A stretch of 64,000 nucleotides of DNA from Desulfogranum japonicum DSM 18378 (GCF_000429945.1 NZ_AUCV01000001.1:372001-436000); one strand, 5' to 3'. Counted from the first letter of the stretch, positions 35,460 to 44,441 are shown. The notes: generated from the sequence alone by a model not told the origin. Made by a program: numbers and translations.

Positions 35460-38174
35460 TTACTTCATTGCCGCAAGTACTTTCTCCGGACGTGCAGGCA
35501 GGTCACGAACGCGTGCTCCGCATGCGTTGTAGATACCGTTGATAATCGCCGCATGTGGCGCTGTCAGTGGCATCTCTCCAACACCGGAGGCTCCGAATGG
35601 TCCGTCAGGACGTGGAGACTCAACATAGATGATATCCATCTTGTCTGGAATTTGATTAATCATTGGAAAACCGGCTCCAGCCAAGGTCGAATGCTTCTTG
35701 AAGTCTTCGAAATCTTCAGTCAGCGCAAGGCCTATTCCCTGTGCCAAGCCGCCATAAATCTGGCCGTCAACAACCAGTTTATTCATTACGGTTCCGACAT
35801 CAGCCACACAGGTCATACCTTCAACCGTTGTTTTTCCTGTGGCAACTTCAACGGCAACTTCGGCAACGAAAACACCGTACATGTAACAGCAGAAGGGGTT
35901 ACCCTGTCCGTTTTCATCGCAGTCATTGGCTGGAGCTGTCCATTTTCCGTTAACCTTTGTCGGGATGTTTTCAGCAACCATCTCATCATAGGTGCGGTAT
36001 GAACCATCGGATTTGGTCATGGATTTGATCAATTCTTCGCAGCTTACGCGAATTGCCTGACCAACCATTACCTGACTACGGCTACCACCGGCAGGTCCTG
36101 AGTTCGGGCACTTGGAAGTGTCGTTCATGACGAGTTTGATCTGATCCGGGGTCAGTCCAAGAGGACGCAATGCCTCATGAGCTGTTGCCAGGGTACCCAT
36201 GTCGGCTCCCTGTCCGTGGTCTTCCCAGCAGTTGTAGATGGTAACGGTTCCATCTGCGTTGAGCTCGATATCACTCTCTGCAGTATCAGGGCCGTCAAGT
36301 CCAGCACCGTATACACCAACTGCGAGACCAACACCGCGTTTGATTTCGGCGGTTGAATTTGCAGCAGATGCTTTCTTGGCTTCTTCGTATGCAGGTTTTG
36401 CTTTCTCAAGCATTTCTGGCAGGGAGTATACTTCCGGATCCTGCCCTGTCGGTGTAGTGGAACCTTCGCGATAGGCATTTTTGAAACGCAGATCCCATGG
36501 GTCCATACCCAGTTTTTCTGCCAATTCGTCCATTGCCACTTCTGACGGGAACTCAGCTTCAGGTCCGCCGTATCCACGGAACGCAGCACCCCAGGCGTGG
36601 TTGGTGCAGACTGTGCGTCCTTCACCCCGAATGTTTGCGATGTCATAACCAGCACCAATATACTGGGCACCGCGGAGGGTTAGCAAGTCGCCGAACTCTG
36701 AGTAAGGTCCGTGGTCAACTGACCAGTCTGTCTCCATTGCAAGCAGCTTACCTTCTTTGTCCGCTGCAAGCTTAACAGTGGTAAACTGGGGTGAACGTTT
36801 ACCTGTGTAGATCTGTTGTTGTGCATAATCGTAGCAGAGATAGACTGGGCGTCCTGTTGCCAGGGCCGCAACACCAACCAGTGCTTCCATGGTTGGGCTG
36901 AATTTGTAGCCAAAGGTACCGCCTGTTGGGTTCTGGATAAGTGCCAGTTGATCAGGCTCAAGACCAAGACCGGGAGCAATCATGTACAAGTGCAGGTGCA
37001 GACCGATGGACTTGGAATGGATCATCAGCTTGCCGTCATCGGCAATGTAGGCGAATCCTACATCCGGCTCGATTGGCAGATGAGGCTGACGCTGGGTATA
37101 ATAGTCGCCTTCGTGGGTAACTGCTGCTTTTTCGAAAATAGGAGCCGTTTCCTCTCCTTTGGCAATCTTCTGGATGTAGTAGATGTTCGGGGTACCAGGA
37201 TGAATCTCTATGGCATCCGGTTCCATGGCTGCAGGAGCGCTCAGGTATGCTGGCAATTCTTCCAGTTCAACTTTAACTTTTGCTGCAGCAGCTTTTGCAT
37301 TGGCCTCTGTATCTGCACAGACGATGGCTATGGCGTCACCCATCTGGAATACTTTTTCATCACAGAGAATCGGTCGATCCCAACCGTCACCTTTATTGGT
37401 TGGGAAAGTGATCAGGCCGGTTATGCGGTTTTTACCCTTAACGTCTTTATGGGTAACAACTTTGACAACACCTGGCATTTTTTCAGCTTCACTGGTGTCG
37501 ATGGAGATGATGTTGGCATGTGGTACTTCAGCCTGAACCAGGGCGAGCTGCAGGGTTCCCTCTGGCATTCCAAGCGCTTTGTCCGCACCAAATTCCCATG
37601 TACCTGTGACCTTGGCTGTAGCGCTTGGTCGAGGCATGTTGGTGCCGAGAACTTTGCCATCTTCAGGAAGCTTGTAGCTCAGGTCCTTGATACTCATTTC
37701 ACCTCTGAGCACCTTGGCTGCATCCATGACAGCATCAACAAGTGGCTTGTACCCTGTGCATCGGCAGGCGTTTTTATGTTTCTGAAACCAGTCACGAACA
37801 TCTTCTCTGCTTGGAGAAGCGTTGCTTTCCAACAGAGCTTTGGTGGAAACAATGAAACCAGGGGTACAGAAACCGCACTGTGCACCACCATGAACAGCCC
37901 ATGCCATCTGAATTGCGTGCAGGTTTGTTGGGGTTCCAATTCCCTCAACTGTCGTGATCACGGCATTATTTGGAACTCGATTCATTTTAGTAATACAGGA
38001 GCGGATCAATTTACCGTCCATAATCACGTTACAAGCACCACACTGTCCTTTTCCACAACCAACCTTGGTCCCTGGAAGGTGCAGAGATTTTCGAATAACG
38101 TCAGAGAGCAGGTCTGAATCGTTCACTATGACGGACCGCTCTATGCCGTTCACGTACAGTTTTTTCTCAAGCAT
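35460..38174 (-). CDS. mop: Molybdenum aldehyde oxidoreductase (Mop), xanthine oxidase family
   Basis: The 904-residue protein is a full Mop. N-terminal [2Fe-2S] Cys at 40, 45, 48 and 60 and the second-cluster Cys at 100, 103, 137 and 139 fall at the same numbers as in D. gigas MOP (907 residues). The molybdopterin domains follow and the C-terminal GASGVGEMPLTAPHAA holds the catalytic Glu. It oxidises aldehydes to acids with a molybdopterin cytosine dinucleotide cofactor and no FAD domain. No signal peptide is present, so it is cytoplasmic as in D. gigas. GGAG lies 7 bases before the ATG. A sigma-54 promoter lies about 300 bases upstream (38471). Confidence 0.97.
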   Translation of the reverse strand: MLEKKLYVNGIERSVIVNDSDLLSDVIRKSLHLPGTKVGCGKGQCGACNVIMDGKLIRSCITKMNRVPNNAVITTVEGIGTPTNLHAIQMAWAVHGGAQCGFCTPGFIVSTKALLESNASPSREDVRDWFQKHKNACRCTGYKPLVDAVMDAAKVLRGEMSIKDLSYKLPEDGKVLGTNMPRPSATAKVTGTWEFGADKALGMPEGTLQLALVQAEVPHANIISIDTSEAEKMPGVVKVVTHKDVKGKNRITGLITFPTNKGDGWDRPILCDEKVFQMGDAIAIVCADTEANAKAAAAKVKVELEELPAYLSAPAAMEPDAIEIHPGTPNIYYIQKIAKGEETAPIFEKAAVTHEGDYYTQRQPHLPIEPDVGFAYIADDGKLMIHSKSIGLHLHLYMIAPGLGLEPDQLALIQNPTGGTFGYKFSPTMEALVGVAALATGRPVYLCYDYAQQQIYTGKRSPQFTTVKLAADKEGKLLAMETDWSVDHGPYSEFGDLLTLRGAQYIGAGYDIANIRGEGRTVCTNHAWGAAFRGYGGPEAEFPSEVAMDELAEKLGMDPWDLRFKNAYREGSTTPTGQDPEVYSLPEMLEKAKPAYEEAKKASAANSTAEIKRGVGLAVGVYGAGLDGPDTAESDIELNADGTVTIYNCWEDHGQGADMGTLATAHEALRPLGLTPDQIKLVMNDTSKCPNSGPAGGSRSQVMVGQAIRVSCEELIKSMTKSDGSYRTYDEMVAENIPTKVNGKWTAPANDCDENGQGNPFCCYMYGVFVAEVAVEVATGKTTVEGMTCVADVGTVMNKLVVDGQIYGGLAQGIGLALTEDFEDFKKHSTLAGAGFPMINQIPDKMDIIYVESPRPDGPFGASGVGEMPLTAPHAAIINGIYNACGARVRDLPARPEKVLAAMK

Positions 38175-38470
38175 TTACGTTCTCCAAATTCCTAATTATT
38201 GATGGATGCAGCGAGAGCTGCAAAATACCCATTTTGGTTGGAGCGTCCTTTCATGTGTACCCGATATAATGAGACACGAACGGTGGATTGAATGCTCATG
38301 GCTAAAGCACGTAGCTCTATCTGCCTTTGTCGGTGTCCCCCAAGCTTCCCGGGAAAGGATGCATCACCCCTTATATTCAGAGTGTTTGCAGGCATTGGTT
38401 TATTTGCTGCACGTCATCTCTGTATATCCATACACACAGCGTTTTTTACTGTATGCTACATTAAGTGTAG

Positions 38471-38486
38471 AGCAATGTGTGTGCCA
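38471..38486 (-). promoter_or_regulatory. Sigma-54 promoter of mop
   Basis: Read on the minus strand: TGGCAC-ACACA-TTGCT, an exact match to the -24/-12 consensus TGGCACR-N4-TTGCW. The mop ATG lies ~297 bases downstream, giving a ~285-base leader. Similar elements precede both adh genes. Confidence 0.85.
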
Positions 38487-38772
38487 TTAAAAAATTATCG
38501 TATTATCAATAGTTTAGACGGGTATATTTTGGATAAAGACTGACGGATACCGACAAAAACTTACTCTTGAAATTGAAAATGGGTTATTGTGGACCAGAAA
38601 AGGATGCTTGTTGCCCGGAGCTTTGCATGAATGATTACTGGCAGGCAAAAGAAGAAAATGTGGCCTTGTGTCACGCCAAATATATTTTGTGAGCCTTTGA
38701 TGAAACAAAAATGTAGAGCAACTCTTTCTACTTTATATGTAAAACAGGGCACAAAGACGCTTTGTGGCGTAA

Positions 38773-38810
38773 TGACACGTCAAAAAAACGCGAAGTGTCA
38801 TACTGACACG
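38773..38810. promoter_or_regulatory. Candidate enhancer-binding-protein sites upstream of mop
   Basis: TGACACG at 38773-38779 and again at 38804-38810, with an inverted GTGTCAT (38795-38801) between. The same heptamer precedes both adh sigma-54 promoters (51678, 53726) and I saw no other TGACACG in the window. Distance to the mop -24 element is ~290-320 bases. Confidence 0.5.
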
Positions 38811-38966
38811 TACGCTCCGGCTGAGGGTTTTTTATTGGCCCAATGGTCGGGTTTTCCAATATTTGCAGTTGGTTCGCCTTTTGCAGAGATTGGTGTGGCC
38901 TCATTGAATTGTTTAGACGCGTTGCCATGAAGAAAAATTTTACCTGTAAAAAAAGGAAAATATACT

Positions 38967-39575
38967 ATGCCAGAATCAAATACACCCCATTTGCTGATTT
39001 CGTTGGATCACATGACCTTGGCCGGTTTTCCATCTCTGTTGCAATATGGGATACTGCTTTCAGTTGAAAAACCTGTTCCGGTCATGCGCCTGCTGCTCGA
39101 TCTGCCTGGCATAAATGAAAAGTATCTGCAGGATGAAGTGCAGACAATATTTGTGGATGGAGTGGCAGCAGATGACTTGCAACAGGATCTGTCTACCGGA
39201 CAGACGTTGGCACTTTCAGCTGCCATGCCAGGGTTAGCCGGAGCCATTTTCAGACGTGAAGGGATGCATGGCTCGTTGCGTTCACGCCCTGTAAAGGAGA
39301 AAAAACACCAGGTAGAAACAGACGGATACGTCACCTTGAAATTATTCAATTCAGTTGCATCTGATCTTGTAGAACCGTTATTGCAATCAGGGGTGTGCAT
39401 GCATGGTGAGCACTTCCATGCCTTTGCATCCAGGAGAAAAGATCTTATTGAACGATCAAATATGCTGGTTTTGGATGGTGACGCACTGAGTGTTGATACC
39501 TTATTGGAAAAGGTGAAAACTCTTCCAAACCTGGTCATCCAAATAGCGTTTACAGACTCGGCTAAAGATAAATGA
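38967..39575 (+). CDS. Conserved-looking protein of unknown function, next to tungstate genes
   Basis: The 202-residue protein is not one I recognise. It has an AAAGGA ribosome-binding site 9 bases before its ATG. The central segment IFVDGVAADDLQQDLSTGQTLALSAAMPGLAGA has the rhythm of a MoaD/ThiS beta-grasp (VNG... turn, D-x-L, G-x-x-LAL), but it lacks a C-terminal Gly-Gly, so the similarity is weak inference. It has no signal peptide or membrane segment. It converges with tupC, the stop codons only 23 bases apart, and lies near mop, which hints at a role in Mo/W cofactor biology. Confidence 0.6.
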   Translation: MPESNTPHLLISLDHMTLAGFPSLLQYGILLSVEKPVPVMRLLLDLPGINEKYLQDEVQTIFVDGVAADDLQQDLSTGQTLALSAAMPGLAGAIFRREGMHGSLRSRPVKEKKHQVETDGYVTLKLFNSVASDLVEPLLQSGVCMHGEHFHAFASRRKDLIERSNMLVLDGDALSVDTLLEKVKTLPNLVIQIAFTDSAKDK

Positions 39576-39597
39576 TACGGAGGGTATGCGGTCTGTT

Positions 39598-40632
39598 TTA
39601 ATCAATTGGGAAAATGGTAATGGCTCTGGGGGGAATGGTTACTTGTACCCTTTCACCGATTTGCAGGTTTATGGCAGCGTACTCTTCTACAGGAACAAGT
39701 ACGACTATCTGAACGCCTATATCTACAATTACACGGATGAATTCATCATCCTGCATGAGAAGGACAACCGTGGAATCAAGGATCAGCGCTTTTTGGCCGC
39801 TATGACCTTGTTGATTGATACGCACGGCAAAAGGATCAATACAGAGCCTGCCCCGTTTTCCCGTTAAGGCTGCATGGGTCGCTACCAATGGCAAAGATAG
39901 GTTGGCCTGCATTATTGCTGAAATGCTTTGATCCTGGGACGCAACCACTTTGCACGAAAAGCAATTTTCGTAAATGGTGGCAGCCAGTTTGCCGTTTTCA
40001 AGCACAATGGTGTGATCAGCCAGCGATGCTGCCTGGAGCCGGTCATGGGTGGTTGCGAGTATGGTTGTGCCCAGTTCTTCATTAATGTGTTTCAGCAGCC
40101 CGGTAATCACAGTTTTATTTTCAGAATCAACACTGGCAGTAGGTTCGTCGCAGAGTAACACCTGTGGTTTCAATGCCAGTGCCCTGGCCAGGGCAAGTCT
40201 TTGGGTCTCTCCCCCGCTGAGTCGGTGAGCAGGTGCCTGACGGTATCTCTCCAGTGAAACCAGGGCCAGAACTTCATCGATTATGCGTTTTCTTTCCGGT
40301 GAGGGGTACTTGCGTATTTTCAGACCAAATTCTATGTTTTTGTAGACCGAAGTGGAAAACATTATAGGATGTTGATCCACACAGACCACCTGTCTGCGCA
40401 AGGTCAGAATTTCGTTTTTGGAGCGCCTGTCAACCATCCTTCCTTGATAATACAGGCGGCCGTGGGAAGGGTGATTGAGGAATCCAAGAATGTCGAGGAG
40501 CGTAGTTTTACCAGCCCCATTTGGTCCAAGTAATGCGTATATCTTGCCTTGTTCTATATCCAGTTGCTCGATGTCAAGCACAACGCGGCCGCGAAATTGT
40601 TGTCGAATGTGCTCCAGATGATAAATGTTCAT
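39598..40632 (-). CDS. tupC: Tungstate/molybdate ABC transporter ATP-binding protein (TupC)
   Basis: The 344-residue protein has an ABC domain with Walker A LLGPNGAGKTTLLDIL near residue 33, signature LSGGETQRLALARAL near 133 and Walker B VLLCDEPTAS near 155, followed by a C-terminal ~130-residue domain ending in a TOBE-type sequence (VRINQQGH... RVQVTIPPRAITIF). TOBE domains bind oxyanions and may inhibit transport when tungsten is plentiful. The start ATG at 40632 overlaps the tupB stop by 4 bases (ATGA), preferred over the extended frame at 40665. It energises TupB for tungstate import. Confidence 0.92.
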   Translation of the reverse strand: MNIYHLEHIRQQFRGRVVLDIEQLDIEQGKIYALLGPNGAGKTTLLDILGFLNHPSHGRLYYQGRMVDRRSKNEILTLRRQVVCVDQHPIMFSTSVYKNIEFGLKIRKYPSPERKRIIDEVLALVSLERYRQAPAHRLSGGETQRLALARALALKPQVLLCDEPTASVDSENKTVITGLLKHINEELGTTILATTHDRLQAASLADHTIVLENGKLAATIYENCFSCKVVASQDQSISAIMQANLSLPLVATHAALTGKRGRLCIDPFAVRINQQGHSGQKALILDSTVVLLMQDDEFIRVIVDIGVQIVVLVPVEEYAAINLQIGERVQVTIPPRAITIFPID

Positions 40633-41324
40633 TTGGTTCCCTTGCCTTGAATAAGATTGAAACACACGTTGATCAGCAGACTGAGTGTCATGAGAACCAG
40701 TCCCAGGGCAACGGCCAGGGTGAACGCTCCTTTATCATATTCCAGGGCCATGGCGGTTGTCATGGTTCTGGTGAAACCCTTGATATTGCCGCCCAGCATC
40801 ATTGATATACCTATCTCGGAGAGTACCCGTCCAAAGGCAGATATAATGGCTGCTGCTATGGCAAAGCGGCCTTCTCGTAAAATGATAAGTGCTGTCTGTA
40901 GAGAGGTTGCCCCCAGGGTCCTGGCTGTTTTGCGGTACCGTTCGTCAACCCTGCTTACCGCTGCAATGGTCAGGGCGGTGATGAGAGGCAGGATGAGAAT
41001 GAACTGGCCAAAAATAATGGCGTTTTTGGTGTAAAGCAGCTCAAGCGGCCCCAGAATGCCGCGCCTGGAAATAAAGGCGTAGACAAAAAGTCCTATGACA
41101 ACCGTGGGTAAGGCAAGGAGCGTATTTAACAGAGTTATGATGACTCGTTTACCTGGGATCTGCGCATAGGCGATGGTGAAGCCAAGGGGCACGCCGAACA
41201 GGGTTGCAAAAAATGCTGAGGTGGAACTCACTGTCAGTGAGACCGTGACAATGGTCAGCAGTTCAGGGTTCAGGGAAGTGACTAGAGCTATGGCAGCTAC
41301 AAAGCTATCCAAAAAATACGACAT
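40629..41324 (-). CDS. tupB: Tungstate ABC transporter permease (TupB)
   Basis: A 231-residue membrane protein with five or six hydrophobic segments and the binding-protein-dependent permease EAA-like loop ERYRKTARTLGATSLQTALIILRE near residue 122, where it docks TupC. The N terminus SYFLDSFVAAIALVTSLNPE aligns with TupB proteins, so I start at 41324. An in-frame extension to 41360 would run through the tupA-tupB hairpin. It sits between tupA and tupC and would import tungstate or molybdate through the inner membrane. Confidence 0.9.
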   Translation of the reverse strand: MSYFLDSFVAAIALVTSLNPELLTIVTVSLTVSSTSAFFATLFGVPLGFTIAYAQIPGKRVIITLLNTLLALPTVVIGLFVYAFISRRGILGPLELLYTKNAIIFGQFILILPLITALTIAAVSRVDERYRKTARTLGATSLQTALIILREGRFAIAAAIISAFGRVLSEIGISMMLGGNIKGFTRTMTTAMALEYDKGAFTLAVALGLVLMTLSLLINVCFNLIQGKGTK

Positions 41325-41348
41325 GGCAGCGCTCGGTGCTAAAGTGAA

Positions 41349-41386
41349 GCGAGCCATCAACGCTATTGGAAGGGCTGATGGCTCGC
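41349..41386. repeat. Intercistronic hairpin between tupA and tupB
   Basis: An 11-bp perfect stem, GCGAGCCATCA (41349-41359) and TGATGGCTCGC (41376-41386), loop 16. It sits 28 bases after the tupA stop. No strong U-run follows on the minus strand, so it may protect tupA mRNA from 3' decay and keep the binding protein in excess. Confidence 0.65.
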
Positions 41387-41414
41387 GTGAGCTATTTACA
41401 GAGTTCAGTACATC

Positions 41415-42305
41415 TTACATGGCATCGGGGTAAAAGAGCTGCTGGCCATGGAGTTTGTAATTATTGATTACAGTCTGGCCTTTTTCAGAGGTAATCCATT
41501 CTGCAAATTCCTTTGCCAGGTCTGCCTTAACGTGACTGTGTTTTTCCGGGTTGACCGGGATGACCCCATAGGGATTGGCCAGGTCATCGCCGCCTTCACA
41601 GAGGACTTCAAGCTCAATGGGTATATCACGGCCATATTTATACTTGATATAGGTGCCGCGATCAGCCATGGTATATGCCTGTTTCTCATCAGCCATGGTT
41701 AAGGTCTTACCCATACCCTGGCCAATGGAAAGGTACCATTCTGCACTGTCTGCAGGTCGAAGGGCACTGATCGTAACGGTTTTGCCTTTTTTGGTAATGG
41801 TAAAATCTGTTGTTTGTGTTTCCACTCCGGAAGCTTTCCAGAGTTTTTGTTCCTTGGAGTGGGTCCCGGAGTCATCACCGCGGGAGATGAAGGTTGCCTT
41901 GGCTGCCGCAATTTTCTTCATGGCTGCCGGACCATCGTGAAGTCCTTTTATGCCGGCTGTATCCGCTGCCGGGCCAACGATTACAAAATCGTTGTGCATA
42001 ACGGCATAGCGTTTTGTGCCATAGCCTTCAGCAACAAATTTTTCTTCACGGGCAGTGTCATGAACAAAAATAACATCCACGTTACCATCCATACCGTCGC
42101 GGATAGCTGCACCTGTACCTTTGGCGATAACCTTTATCTGTATACCTGTATCTTTCTCCAGTGCGGGCAACAATACATCCAGCAAGCCTGAAGCCTGGGT
42201 ACTGGTGGTAGTGGACATCTTCAGTACCTTATCTTCAGCCGTGGCCAACCCTGTACTTAGGGATATGGCTGCCAGGGTAATGAAGAACAATTTACATAGT
42301 TTCAT
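41415..42305 (-). CDS. tupA: Tungstate-binding periplasmic protein (TupA)
   Basis: The 296-residue protein has a signal peptide with predicted cleavage after ATA at residue 23, then the TupA core: MSTTTSTQASGL (the TTTS loop binds the oxyanion), VIFVHDTAREEKFVAEGYG, NDFVIVGPAAD and FISRGDDSGTHSKE near residue 140. TupA proteins bind tungstate with very high affinity and strong preference over molybdate. It heads tupABC, just downstream of its likely regulator. This supplies W to the AOR encoded at 48 kb. Confidence 0.95.
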   Translation of the reverse strand: MKLCKLFFITLAAISLSTGLATAEDKVLKMSTTTSTQASGLLDVLLPALEKDTGIQIKVIAKGTGAAIRDGMDGNVDVIFVHDTAREEKFVAEGYGTKRYAVMHNDFVIVGPAADTAGIKGLHDGPAAMKKIAAAKATFISRGDDSGTHSKEQKLWKASGVETQTTDFTITKKGKTVTISALRPADSAEWYLSIGQGMGKTLTMADEKQAYTMADRGTYIKYKYGRDIPIELEVLCEGGDDLANPYGVIPVNPEKHSHVKADLAKEFAEWITSEKGQTVINNYKLHGQQLFYPDAM

Positions 42306-42352
42306 ATTTTCTCCTTCTTTTTTTGGGGGGAGACAGGCTCTTTTCTGTCCAT

Positions 42353-43267
42353 TCAGTGCTTATCGCTTTTCTGGTAGACTATTTTGCCTGCCATACTCAG
42401 GTCATATCCTGGAACAGTTTGTCCCAGTTTTCGAAACTCATCAGTGAGTAACAGTCCAAAGAAGTTTTGGATGGTCTGCTCAAAGAAAATATCCTTTGCA
42501 ACCAGAAGGTCAAAGCGTTCCCAGCGCAGTGGAATGAAATCCAGGTCGAGGGCCTTGGCGACCGCCTCAATTCCAGGCCCCACGTCAGCGCGACCTGCAA
42601 GAATTTCTTGCCCCACATCCATATGTCTTGCAACTTCGTGATGATACCCCTGAATTTTTTCTCCTTTGATGCCTGCTTTTTTCAATTCCTTGTCCAGTAA
42701 GAGCCTTGTGCCTGTACCAAGTGATCGGTTGACCAGTCGGATTCCCTGCTTATTGAGATCAGCCACAGACATTATTTCCATGGGATTGTGTTTTCTTACC
42801 AGTAAGCCCTGGAGCCTTTTACAGAAATTGACAATCACGGGCATGGTGGTGAATTCCTGGGCAGCGAATTCAAAATTGTAATCCTGTTCATTGTCCTGGA
42901 TTAAATGGCTGGCCGCAATATGACACAGGTTGTTTCGCAGGGCCTGTACTCCGCCGGCGCTGCCGACATTACCAAAAACAGCCAGGTGTCCATTGAAGGA
43001 TCTATTAAATAGAGCAATGGCCTTGTCCAGCATAAGGTCATTGCTGCCAGCCAGGACAATGAGACGTTGATTTGATGTCAGCGGTTGGATATGTTCTGGA
43101 AAATTGATGGTATTGTTTTCCACCCACTGTTCAATCAGGTACTGGGGGAAAAGCCACTTCCCAGCTATTTTGGTTGCCGGCATGGCTTTTTCCGAAACCA
43201 GGGAATAAACCATTTTCTCGTGAATATTGAGAAACTCGGCAACTTCTTTTGTCGTGAGTAATTTATC
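42353..43267 (-). CDS. Excisionase-type HTH regulator with periplasmic-binding-protein domain (COG1910-type)
   Basis: The 304-residue protein starts MDKLLTTKEVAEFLNIHEKM, an excisionase/MerR-like helix-turn-helix (about 3-50), followed by a type-2 PBP domain (about 65-300: LIVLAGSNDLMLDKAIALF, LVNRSLGTGTRLLLDKELKK, GRADVGPGIEAVAKALDLDF). The start is the ATG at 43267; the frame extends upstream by only 14 residues. It lies immediately upstream of tupA, so it probably senses tungstate or molybdate and controls tupABC. The same PBP domain is fused to MoeA at 44442-46370. It is distinct from the TunR family described in Desulfovibrio, as far as I can tell. Confidence 0.85.
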   Translation of the reverse strand, partial: DKLLTTKEVAEFLNIHEKMVYSLVSEKAMPATKIAGKWLFPQYLIEQWVENNTINFPEHIQPLTSNQRLIVLAGSNDLMLDKAIALFNRSFNGHLAVFGNVGSAGGVQALRNNLCHIAASHLIQDNEQDYNFEFAAQEFTTMPVIVNFCKRLQGLLVRKHNPMEIMSVADLNKQGIRLVNRSLGTGTRLLLDKELKKAGIKGEKIQGYHHEVARHMDVGQEILAGRADVGPGIEAVAKALDLDFIPLRWERFDLLVAKDIFFEQTIQNFFGLLLTDEFRKLGQTVPGYDLSMAGKIVYQKSDKH

Positions 43268-43549
43268 CATACTGCAGATACCTCTATTTGAATTGTCTAT
43301 GGGGTTCAATATAATGAGGCATAATGGCAGAAATGGTAAGTCCTGGTCAAGTTTTTAGCTTATTCTTTGATAAAACAAACTACGAGTTACTGATTCTTAC
43401 TCATTCAAACAGTAGCTTGCAATAATATCGCGGCCATGTTTAGAGTTGATTAACAACTTGATTTATCGATTGTATTGACATTTTTTGTCTGTGGGGGTAA
43501 TGTTTTTGTTTTGAGTAATATTCAATAGTTATTTTGTTTGAGTGATTTT

Positions 43550-44233
43550 GTGGATACACTTTTCAAGACCTTTGAACGTAACTTAGGTACTCTTACTCCG
43601 GATGAGCAACAGGCCCTTCAAAAGGCAACGGTTGCAGTCATTGGTTGTGGGGGCCTGGGCGGATATGTGATTGAAGAGTTGGCCCGCGTAGGTGTGGGAA
43701 AACTCCTGGTTGCTGACCCTGATCATTTTTCGGTCAGTAATCTCAATCGCCAGGTCAATGCCTGTTCCTCAACATTGAATCGCAATAAAGCTCTTGTTGC
43801 TGCAGAGCGAGTGCAGGCTATACATAACCATACCGTGGTGCAGCCATTTCCTGTTGATTTCAGAGCTGTCCCGGTGGAGCGCCTTCGTGGCGCAGATGTA
43901 CTTGTTGACTGCCTGGACGACATTCAGGTACGAAGAGATTTATCAGTCCTGGCCAACCAATTGCAGGTGCCGTTGGTTCACGGTGCTGTCAATGGCTGGT
44001 TTGGGCAGGTTGGTGTACAGATGCCAACCTATGACTTATTTGCCCTTATCTACCCGCAAAGGGGGGACTGCAGAAAAACTCTTAACCCGCCGTCAGTCCT
44101 TTCGTTTACAGTGGCGCTTATCGCAAGTCTTCAGGCAGCTGAAACAGTCAAGCTTCTTCTCCGTGTTCCCTCACAACTCCACAATCGATACTGCACTGTT
44201 GATTTAAAAGACAATGAGTGGATACTTTTTTAA
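43550..44233 (+). CDS. ThiF/MoeB/HesA-family adenylyltransferase
   Basis: A ~227-residue E1-like enzyme: ATP-binding VAVIGCGGLGGYVIEELARVGVG near residue 25, D-x-D loop VADPDHFSVSNLNRQ near 51, and LVDCLDDIQVRRD near 115. The C-terminal zinc CxxC pair of MoeB is missing, which fits short ThiF-like forms. It would adenylate the C-terminal Gly-Gly of a sulfur carrier, most likely the MoaD at 47786. The start is uncertain: GTG at 43550 has a GAG 7 bases upstream; a TTG at 43538 is also possible. It is transcribed divergently from the regulator. Confidence 0.85.
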   Translation: MDTLFKTFERNLGTLTPDEQQALQKATVAVIGCGGLGGYVIEELARVGVGKLLVADPDHFSVSNLNRQVNACSSTLNRNKALVAAERVQAIHNHTVVQPFPVDFRAVPVERLRGADVLVDCLDDIQVRRDLSVLANQLQVPLVHGAVNGWFGQVGVQMPTYDLFALIYPQRGDCRKTLNPPSVLSFTVALIASLQAAETVKLLLRVPSQLHNRYCTVDLKDNEWILF

Positions 44234-44320
44234 GCAGTCATCACTGGCATTGCATTTCTTCGTCAATGTATCAACGCAAGCACGAAGTGTGTAGAATCAA
44301 GTCATGAATACAACCTGAGC

Positions 44321-44353
44321 ATTTTGATGCCTGTGTTACGCAGGCATCAAAAT
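44321..44353. repeat. 13-bp palindromic hairpin between convergent genes
   Basis: ATTTTGATGCCTG (44321-44333) and CAGGCATCAAAAT (44341-44353) pair perfectly with a 7-base loop. Read on either strand the stem is followed by A residues, not U, so it is not a typical terminator; the outer A/T pairs extend the stem. It sits ~90 bases after the ThiF-like stop and before the end of the MoeA-PBP gene. Confidence 0.55.
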
Positions 44354-44441
44354 ATGACAGGATGTCTTGTACTATAAAGTCTTCAATCATCCCCGGATTA
44401 CCGCAATTACAGAGGCCAACTCCCCACAAAGCGTTGTCGGT

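Larger units (their letters stand above)
38175..38966. other. Intergenic region with mop promoter and leader
   Basis: A 792-base interval without convincing genes; small ORFs overlap on both strands with no homology I can see. The minus-strand sigma-54 promoter (38471-38486) puts ~285 bases of 5' leader before mop. Three TGACAC half-sites lie at 38773-38810. The leader contains the short hairpin GCAGC-GAGA-GCTGC (about 38211-38224). Confidence 0.55.

Noticed and set aside
36816-38117. A 433-codon plus-strand ORF
   Set aside because: It is fully antisense to mop, whose protein is unambiguous; the frame is open because of mop codon usage.
38843-39067. A 74-codon ORF overlapping the start of the unknown 202-residue protein
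   Set aside because: Different frame, no ribosome-binding site, Lys/Tyr-rich random look.
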